A stretch of DNA of 32,340 nucleotides from Lachnospiraceae bacterium (GTDB lineage Bacteria > Bacillota > Clostridia > Lachnospirales > Lachnospiraceae), in assembly GCA_009774215.1 (NCBI GenBank), contig VSNH01000020.1:3287-35626 (forward strand). Direction: 5' to 3'. Positions 7,262 to 12,486 of the stretch are shown piece by piece (the stretch's first letter is position 1; each line of letters opens with the position of its first letter). Position numbers and translations under genes: made by a program. Under the pieces are notes generated by a model, which ran no database searches, was not told the origin of the DNA, and saw nothing but the letters and a program-made list of their open reading frames with translations.

Positions 7262-7735
7262 ATGAGTAGTACGTTATTTTGTGAAAAGTGTGCCGTGAGT
7301 AAAGAGTATTTTAAAGGGACATCTTCATCAAGAGAAAATATAGAGTTTTGTGCAGGATATCTTATTCCATTTGGCGATAAAATATCAAGTTGTCCTTATT
7401 GTGGTAATACAATGTTGAAAAGTATACCAATTTCAAATGCAGATTTTTTATGTATAAGAGATGTATCAAATTGCAATACAGAGCTACTTGAAGCAATGAT
7501 AAAGCTTCGGCAGGACAACATCATTGAATACGAAACAAAAATGTCCCAATTCAGAACCCAGGTACAACAACAGGAAAACAGCCGTGCACAGGCCGCCAAC
7601 ACCGTGAAATGTCCCAGATGCGGTTCCACAAACATTACAGCGGGACAGAGAGGATTTTCCCTCCTGACAGGTTTTGTCGGTTCAGGGAAAACCGTAAACC
7701 GCTGTGCGAACTGCGGGCATAAATGGAGACCATGA
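7262..7735 (+). CDS. Small protein with two zinc-binding modules, divergent from TMP-C
   Basis: A 157-aa protein. The start at 7262 is chosen over the in-frame ATG at 7256 because GAGG at 7250-7253 is correctly spaced for it. The N-terminal half has CEKC and CPYCG pairs (a first zinc module), followed by a helical linker rich in Gln, Lys and Glu, then a C-terminal ribbon with CPRCG and CANCG around a hydrophobic loop (GFSLLTGFVGSG). The overall plan is like the protein at 4227-4646. The first ~240 bases are AT-rich and the rest distinctly richer in G+C, again suggesting a mosaic. Function is unknown; each copy accompanies a different tape measure fragment, which suggests the pair moves or is exchanged as a unit. 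Confidence 0.75.
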   Translation: MSSTLFCEKCAVSKEYFKGTSSSRENIEFCAGYLIPFGDKISSCPYCGNTMLKSIPISNADFLCIRDVSNCNTELLEAMIKLRQDNIIEYETKMSQFRTQVQQQENSRAQAANTVKCPRCGSTNITAGQRGFSLLTGFVGSGKTVNRCANCGHKWRP

Positions 7736-7922
7736 AGGTATATATGCCGCCTGCTTATGTTTTTTCTGTTTCCGTTTCATCCGTCATGTTTTTCCAAGCC
7801 ATCAACGGATTTGTGTGATATGTACTAAGTAGGGCAGTAGAAACTACTGTCTGCATCCCTATTCGCTTCTCAGGGCCTTTCGCCCAGGTTACGGATCATG
7901 TATCTTGCGGCATCCCATAATT
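7736..7922. other. Intergenic stretch with small hairpins
   Basis: Contains CAGTAG-AAA-CTACTG inside TAGGG...CCCTA, a GGGC-CTTTC-GCCC hairpin and an 18-base perfect palindrome ATCCCATAATTATGGGAT (7912-7929). No gene is recognised. Together with the following short ORF it separates the tape measure array from the lysis cassette. Confidence 0.4.
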
Positions 7923-8096
7923 ATGGGATACCACATTGTCATGATACTTGTTGCGGTCAGCTTGCTTGCGCTTCCGCTTTATCTTTATTCCCATGATAGA
8001 AAATTGTTGAAAAAAGAGCAGGAGCGAATACAGTATGAGATTAATAATTTTGATGATATTAAGAAACAAAAATTGAAAATTATAGTAAAATTTTAA
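7923..8096 (+). CDS. Possible small single-span membrane protein
   Basis: A 57-codon frame with one hydrophobic segment (MILVAVSLLALPLYLY) followed by a basic, charged helix (HDRKLLKKEQERIQYEINN). There is no ribosome binding site, and the ATG lies inside an 18-base palindrome. The hydrophobic-plus-charged pattern is credible for a real peptide, perhaps the remnant of a longer gene, but the missing translation signals keep confidence low. Confidence 0.25.
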   Translation: MGYHIVMILVAVSLLALPLYLYSHDRKLLKKEQERIQYEINNFDDIKKQKLKIIVKF

Positions 8097-8151
8097 TTCT
8101 ACAGAGAGAACAACTTATAAACTGCTCCTTTTTCCTCTGATGTTGGTCACC

Positions 8152-8196
8152 GTTTTAAGATAGGGAATTGCATCGCAATTCCCTACCAGTTAAAAC
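8152..8196. terminator. Long hairpin at the end of the lysis operon
   Basis: An inner perfect 11-bp stem TAGGGAATTGC-ATC-GCAATTCCCTA (8161-8185) is enclosed by GTTTTAA/TTAAAAC (8152-8158 and 8190-8196). It overlaps the stop codon of the preceding minus-strand gene and probably ends its transcript. Confidence 0.5.
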
Positions 8197-8699
8197 CCCT
8201 CCCTCAATTTCCGCATATAAGCATCGTTTATCAACTCCATGGAGAGTTCCACTTCGCCATTTTCAAAGCCGTTTTCCGAAAGAATCTGCTCGTACTTTTC
8301 ATAGATGCGAATGCAGTGTTTGAAGCTGTCTTTATTGCAGGGCTTCCCCTCGGAAACTTTGGTGGCAAAATTGTTGATTTCCCAGCGCATATCGTCGATT
8401 TCCTTATCCACAAACATGCGGGTAAGCTTTTTGATGTCGGAGGAGATTTCATCATCCCGTCTGTCGGACTTTTGCATGTCGTGTTCATGCTGTGTCTGCA
8501 GGGCTGTGAGGTTTTTGGAGGTTCGGATCAGCAGTTCGTGTTCTTCCCGCCTTTGACGCATCCATTTTGTTTCCAGACCGAGTTTTTCTACAAGCCATTC
8601 TAAGAGGGAGAGCATGGCCTTTGTTCCGGCCAGGATGGCAAACCCGGCGGGAAATACAGACAGGTAGTCAATTTTTGTGAGTTCCATGATTTCATTCAT
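8190..8699 (-). CDS. Phage-associated membrane protein in holin position
   Basis: A 169-aa protein with one N-terminal hydrophobic segment (LSVFPAGFAILAGTKAMLSL) and a long charged helical cytoplasmic part (METKW-type motif KWMRQRREEHELLIRTSKNL, then an acidic C-terminus). Proteins of this plan are common in clostridial prophages next to holin and endolysin genes. The start at 8699 is taken from AAAGGAG at 8717-8711; an upstream in-frame ATG lies inside the lysozyme gene and lacks such a site. It follows the lysozyme gene by 31 bases, in one operon with the LLH-type holin and lysozyme. It may be a second holin or an envelope anchor; this is inference from position and topology. Confidence 0.75.
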   Translation of the reverse strand: MNEIMELTKIDYLSVFPAGFAILAGTKAMLSLLEWLVEKLGLETKWMRQRREEHELLIRTSKNLTALQTQHEHDMQKSDRRDDEISSDIKKLTRMFVDKEIDDMRWEINNFATKVSEGKPCNKDSFKHCIRIYEKYEQILSENGFENGEVELSMELINDAYMRKLREGF

Positions 8700-8730
8700 T
8701 TTACATCGTGCTCCTTTCTTGACAGGAGTA

Positions 8731-9750
8731 TCACATGTCTGGCCGGGAGGCCATTTTGTTTGGAACGCGCACAACCCACATATATTTTACCTGCCCTGCA
8801 AACAGATCCCATGTACTTTTGAGCCGTGTTTCCTTTGTGGAAGCGGGATCGTTGATATAGACAAAGCCGCTTTCAAAGCGGTACAGAAGAATGAAATGGC
8901 CTGTGCTTGTCCAGTTCCCCTTTCCCATGCAGGCGATTACCCAATCGCCGCCCTGCAGTGCGAGAAGCGCCTTTTCGTGGGCGGCGGAGGTGGATTTCCC
9001 ATAGAGATTTGCCTGGGTTAACCGCTCGCAGGTGAGGCTGTTTGAGGAAAAATGGTGGTATAAATAGGAGTAGTAGGTTCCCTGATTCAGTGCCTTGTAG
9101 CCGTGGGACATGGACCATTCGGCGGTGGTTACGGGGGTTACTGCCGGGTCTTTCAGGGATGCGATCACCATGGCGGAAACGGCGACGCCGCAGCCGGAGC
9201 TGCCGATGGTTTTTTGCTCGCCTTTGGCGGAGTAGTTGTGTGTTTTCCAGCGGGGATCAGTCTGGAGATAGCTGACGGGTTTTTGGTATGTGGGAGAGGG
9301 AGAAAGATTTGCTGCCGGAGCGACGGGGGTATCGAACAATGTTTTCTCGGCGGCACGTCTGTTGACAAGGCCTTGCAGCACTTTTCCGCCGGCTTTGCGG
9401 TAAGCAGGGATTTTTTCACTGATCTGTGAAATGCTGCGGGTGCCGCCATTTAGCAGGGTTCTCAGGTTCCCGGAGCCACAGTTGAAGGTGAAACTGACAA
9501 GGGCGTCAAACTGGTTCTGGTTCCAGTGATAGATATGTATGTAGCGGTTTACCGCTTTTTCTGCGTTTGCGCAGTCTGCGCGCAGATAATGGTCAGCCTG
9601 CTGCTGCGTAATAGTCCGGCCTTTGGAGACATCCAAGGTGTGACCGTATCCGATGGTCCACACGCCGACGCTGTCCTGATAGGCGGTTAACCGGCAGCCC
9701 TCAAACCGCTTGATGAGGGCAAGGCCGTTTTCGCTGATTATCCTATTCAT
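8731..9750 (-). CDS. Endolysin: GH24 lysozyme fused to C39-like cysteine peptidase
   Basis: A 339-aa two-domain cell wall hydrolase. Residues ~1-140 are a T4-type lysozyme (GH24) with the catalytic triad Glu17, Asp26 and Thr32 in FEGCRLTAYQDS and VGVWTIGYGHT. After a Pro/Ser linker (~141-157), residues ~158-335 form a C39-like papain-fold domain with Cys187 (SSGCGVAVSAM), His285 (TGHFILLYRF) and Asp301 (YINDPAS). The first domain cleaves glycan strands; the second is probably a peptidoglycan peptidase or amidase, although this domain type also occurs in proteins with other substrates. There is no signal peptide, as expected for release by a holin. The start overlaps the upstream holin stop by 4 bases. 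Confidence 0.92.
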   Translation of the reverse strand: MNRIISENGLALIKRFEGCRLTAYQDSVGVWTIGYGHTLDVSKGRTITQQQADHYLRADCANAEKAVNRYIHIYHWNQNQFDALVSFTFNCGSGNLRTLLNGGTRSISQISEKIPAYRKAGGKVLQGLVNRRAAEKTLFDTPVAPAANLSPSPTYQKPVSYLQTDPRWKTHNYSAKGEQKTIGSSGCGVAVSAMVIASLKDPAVTPVTTAEWSMSHGYKALNQGTYYSYLYHHFSSNSLTCERLTQANLYGKSTSAAHEKALLALQGGDWVIACMGKGNWTSTGHFILLYRFESGFVYINDPASTKETRLKSTWDLFAGQVKYMWVVRVPNKMASRPDM

Positions 9751-10166
9751 AAAATCACATCCTTATTTGTTTTGGCTGCCTGAACGGCGGCTTCTATTTT
9801 TAACTGCAGCCAGCTGTCGAAGGAACCGTAAACGCTGGCAACGGCCTTTTTGGATGCCTCAGAGACAGTGAGCAGGGCGGCACTGTATGCTTTCTGCTTC
9901 GCTTGGTGCCAAGCGCTTTCCGTAAATTCGCCGTTGGCTTTCAGAGTGTCTACAAAGGTTTGGTTGACATAAAGTACGGCGTCCATGACGTCAGACAGGG
10001 CATCTTTTATGAGGATACTCTGTGCTTCCGTCTTTGCGGTCTCCTCAATAAAAGAGCTTTCCCTGATTTTTGCCTGGATCAGATTGACGGCATATTTGGC
10101 GGCTACGGGTAAAATAACAGTCAGTACGGTGTACAGGATATACTGCATTAGTTCTGTAAATTCCAT
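9747..10166 (-). CDS. Phage holin, LLH family-like
   Basis: A 139-aa protein with one N-terminal transmembrane segment (ILYTVLTVILPVAAKYAVNLI) followed by an amphipathic, charged helical region, matching LLH-type holins of Gram-positive phages. The start is the ATG at 10166, preceded by GGAGG; the ATG at 10178 is part of that ribosome binding site. It is the first gene of the lysis operon (holin, lysozyme, second membrane protein) and overlaps the lysozyme start by ATGA. Its job would be to permeabilise the membrane so that the signal-less lysozyme reaches the wall. Confidence 0.8.
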   Translation of the reverse strand: MEFTELMQYILYTVLTVILPVAAKYAVNLIQAKIRESSFIEETAKTEAQSILIKDALSDVMDAVLYVNQTFVDTLKANGEFTESAWHQAKQKAYSAALLTVSEASKKAVASVYGSFDSWLQLKIEAAVQAAKTNKDVIL

Positions 10167-10178
10167 ATTTACCTCCAT

Positions 10179-10361
10179 TTCGAAGCGTTCTTTGCTGAGG
10201 CGCGCGGGCAGAATTTCAAATTCTGCTCTGAGATCAAGGAGTTTGTATCGCTTCTGTACAAACTCCGGATGGAAAAATCAGTACATCAGTGTGGTTTTTC
10301 ATTCTTGCGCCTAAACACAGCGCATTTTCAGGCGCTGTATTTTTTGCTTTGCAGTTTTCGT
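10179..10361. other. Structured intergenic leader upstream of the lysis operon
   Basis: No gene. Contains three strong inverted repeats: GCAGAATTT-C-AAATTCTGC (10208-10226), GGAGTTTGTA/TACAAACTCC (about 10239-10267), and ACAGCGC/GCGCTGT followed by ATTTTTTG on the plus strand (about 10317-10346). No clear sigma-A promoter is seen on the minus strand between the terminator at 10362 and the holin gene, so expression may depend on another polymerase or sigma factor, or on read-through. Confidence 0.5.
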
Positions 10362-10410
10362 AAAAAAAAGGGATAACACATACAAACTGTGTTGTAATTC
10401 GTGTTATCCC
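10362..10410 (-). terminator. Rho-independent terminator after the tail-tube-like gene
   Basis: On the minus strand GGGATAACAC and GTGTTATCCC form a perfect 10-bp stem, followed by TTTTTTTT. It ends the polymerase-to-tail-tube operon. Confidence 0.85.
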
Positions 10411-10484
10411 TAAAAGGTGGCCTTATCGAAAAGCGATAGCATTATCCGGCCGCCGCTTCCATTTGGAAGGACAGCCGGACGGGA

Positions 10485-11216
10485 TTACTCTTCAATGAGG
10501 GTGAGGTCGAGAATGTTGTTGTCCTGATCCGCCATCAGGTCAGCGGTGATCGTCAGGCTTCCGGGATCGCCGTTGTTGCTGAAGCTGAGAGACATATTAG
10601 ACTGGGGAGCGCACTTGTAAGCTGTCAGCTTAAGGGGCAACGCCTCGTCGTCCTCGGTCTTCATAACCGTGTCGCCGTAGACAATGAAGTTCTTCGGGAA
10701 GCTGGTGGACTTGATGTTAATTCTCTGTACGCCCTCGTTTACTTCTTTCATGTAGTAAACGATGACGGCATCGCCGCCTGCCAGTGCCGAAGTGAGCGTG
10801 ATGACCTTATCGGCTGCAGAGTATGCCAGCTCTGTGCCACAGTCGTCATCTGCCCTGTAAACAACAACACTGTCTGCCACAGGTGCGTCGGGCAGAGTGA
10901 TGACGGTTCCGGCGTCATCCACAGACGTCTCCATTCTGGTCACAAACTTTGCAGACTTGGAAATTTCGCCGCCGGTAATCAACTGCCAGAGCTTAACGGT
11001 CTGAATCTGTGTCTCGATGGTGATGGTGCCGCCCCTCTCGCCCGAGAACTGGACGCGCTTGGGATGGCCTTTTCCGCCGTGAGCGAAGACGGATTCGCCG
11101 GTCAACTCCGTGGTGCTGACGTTGGCGAAATCCAGATTGAGAAAGGGCTTTTTGGTAGCGTAGTCCACGAAAAGCAGATCGCAGACCTCTCTGTTTGCCA
11201 TGTTAGGGTTTGTCAT
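10485..11216 (-). CDS. Phage tail tube-like structural protein
   Basis: A 243-aa, beta-rich acidic protein. The N-terminal half (FANVSTTELTGESVFAHGG, then RGGTITIETQIQTVKLWQLI) resembles major tail/tube proteins of Gram-positive phages. Residues ~105-155 form a probable inserted Ig-like or coat-decoration domain (TLPDAPVADSVVVYRADDD). The C-terminus (SLTITADLMADQDNNILDLT) returns to the tube-like pattern. It has a GGAGG ribosome binding site and follows the 259-aa gene by 21 bases. A tail tube protein polymerises around the tape measure, consistent with the tape measure genes nearby. The structural-protein call is fairly safe; the exact tail role is inference. Confidence 0.7.
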   Translation of the reverse strand: MTNPNMANREVCDLLFVDYATKKPFLNLDFANVSTTELTGESVFAHGGKGHPKRVQFSGERGGTITIETQIQTVKLWQLITGGEISKSAKFVTRMETSVDDAGTVITLPDAPVADSVVVYRADDDCGTELAYSAADKVITLTSALAGGDAVIVYYMKEVNEGVQRINIKSTSFPKNFIVYGDTVMKTEDDEALPLKLTAYKCAPQSNMSLSFSNNGDPGSLTITADLMADQDNNILDLTLIEE

Positions 11217-11237
11217 GATGTGTTCCTCCTTTAGATG

Positions 11238-12017
11238 TTATAAATTTTCAGTTTCTATTTTTTTGAACCATGCAGAAGCGTCGAAGGCGTGATTCTTGTC
11301 GCCCCACGCCGCAACGCTCATGGACTGAATGTTGTACAGGTTATTGCCGGAAAGTCTTACAAAGCAGTCCCAGAGCTGGTATACGGTCAGATCCCAGATG
11401 TTGAGGATATGCAGGGACTGGCTTCTGTTTGCGACGGCGGAAATGATATTTCCCAGCTCCATATTTTTATCCGCTTTTGTCAGCTTGTTCTTTTCGGCTC
11501 TTCCCTTTTGAAGCTTTTTCATAATCTCCAGCGCCTTTTTGCTTTTTACTTTTGATAAATCCTCGTCACGTCTTGGTTTCAGGTAATTTCGCTGGCCGAT
11601 CAGGTCGCACACGACAGGGTAGTTTTCCCTCGTGATCATTCCTGTCTGCCCGTCTTCTGTGCTGACAACAAATACATGCCGGGATTCGGAGTAGGTAATC
11701 GTCCCCGCCAGAAAGAAATCCAGCATGTTCTGTATCAGAGTGCGGGATGGTTCACCGGACAGGAGCAGGTCGAACAGGTTTGTGTCTGCCTTTTCCTCAT
11801 CGGATAAAAGGGCATAGAGCTCGGCTGTGCCGGTCATGGACAGATAGGAGGGCAGATCCAGAGAAAGGACTGCCAGATAATGCCGGTAGGTGCGCGGCCC
11901 GAGGGAAGATATTTCCCGCAGAGTGGGAGATTTGATGCCGCCTACCGACGGAATCTGCACCGGGTCGGGAGATAATAATTCAAAATAAGTAAGCTTCAAG
12001 AGATCACCTGCTTTCAT
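11238..12017 (-). CDS. Unrecognised phage-type protein (259 aa)
   Basis: I do not recognise this family with confidence. The protein is helical, without signal peptide or membrane segment. It has a basic central part (KSKKALEIMKKLQKGRAEKNK) and a Trp-rich C-terminus (ILNIWDLTVYQLWDCFVRLS, ASAWFKKIE) reminiscent of tail-assembly chaperones, which often lie between tail tube and tape measure genes. Here it lies upstream of the tail-tube-like gene. Its ATG overlaps the stop of the HU-like gene (ATGA), so the two are translationally coupled. A tail assembly or baseplate role is the best guess. Confidence 0.75.
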   Translation of the reverse strand: MKAGDLLKLTYFELLSPDPVQIPSVGGIKSPTLREISSLGPRTYRHYLAVLSLDLPSYLSMTGTAELYALLSDEEKADTNLFDLLLSGEPSRTLIQNMLDFFLAGTITYSESRHVFVVSTEDGQTGMITRENYPVVCDLIGQRNYLKPRRDEDLSKVKSKKALEIMKKLQKGRAEKNKLTKADKNMELGNIISAVANRSQSLHILNIWDLTVYQLWDCFVRLSGNNLYNIQSMSVAAWGDKNHAFDASAWFKKIETENL

Positions 12018-12310
12018 TTAAAATAGCCGTTCAGCTTTCTGTTGTAGTACCGGGTGATTTTTGGTTTGGTCCAAAGTCTTTCTTTGCAGACGATGGTATC
12101 GTAGGTATGGATTTCCCGTTCGGGGAGGAGGGTGCATTCCAGGCTCAATCCATCCAGTACTTTTACGACCGTATTTTCAGAGGAGGTGGTGGAAGAGAGG
12201 CAGCTAAAAATGATATCTTCCGCCGATTTGAAAACTCTGCGGACGGTTGCAGGGCTGATTTCTTCTCTGTCGGCTATTTGGTTTATGAGGTTTTCCTGCG
12301 TGATAATCAA
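12014..12310 (-). CDS. HU-like DNA-binding protein
   Basis: A 98-aa protein related to HU/IHF-type histone-like proteins: the N-terminal helix TQENLINQIADREEISPATV, a central beta arm region (VKVLDGLSLECTLLP) and a basic C-terminus (KPKITRYYNRKLNGYF). The start is a TTG at 12310 because a perfect AGGAGG (12324-12319) lies 8 bases upstream; the in-frame ATG at 12343 has none. Its stop overlaps the next gene by ATGA. HU-like proteins compact or bend DNA, and phages carry them. Location next to an RNA polymerase-like gene recalls phage SPbeta, where I recall an HU-like gene (yonN) near yonO. Assignment is good at fold level; the role is inference. Confidence 0.75.
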   Translation of the reverse strand: MIITQENLINQIADREEISPATVRRVFKSAEDIIFSCLSSTTSSENTVVKVLDGLSLECTLLPEREIHTYDTIVCKERLWTKPKITRYYNRKLNGYFK

Positions 12311-12486
12311 GACGGTTTCCTCCTGTTCGCAGCCATTGCGCAATATGCTGTTTCCCTTATACGCACAGGGGAAAGTCCATCGCGGATGGCTTTTTGATTT
12401 TTTGACGGTTTCTTTTCGGCCAATGGAAGTGGCCTGTTTTGATCCGGTTTGTTAAACGGAATGTTTTTGTTTTCGCTTTCTGTCAT
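12307..12486 (-). CDS. Possible small basic protein between polymerase and HU-like genes
   Basis: A 59-codon frame starting inside the 3' end of the polymerase-like gene and ending in a TGA that overlaps the TTG start of the HU-like gene (TTGA). This tight coupling, and the fact that it fills an otherwise empty 140-base gap in a compact operon, support it. The peptide is Lys/Pro/Asn-rich without membrane segment or known motif. No clear ribosome binding site is seen; translation would have to be by re-initiation. Confidence 0.4.
   Translation of the reverse strand: MTESENKNIPFNKPDQNRPLPLAEKKPSKNQKAIRDGLSPVRIRETAYCAMAANRRKPS

Noticed and set aside
12307..12343. ATG at 12343 as start of the HU-like gene.
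   Set aside because: The TTG at 12310 has a perfect AGGAGG at optimal spacing, and the extra residues do not belong to the HU fold.
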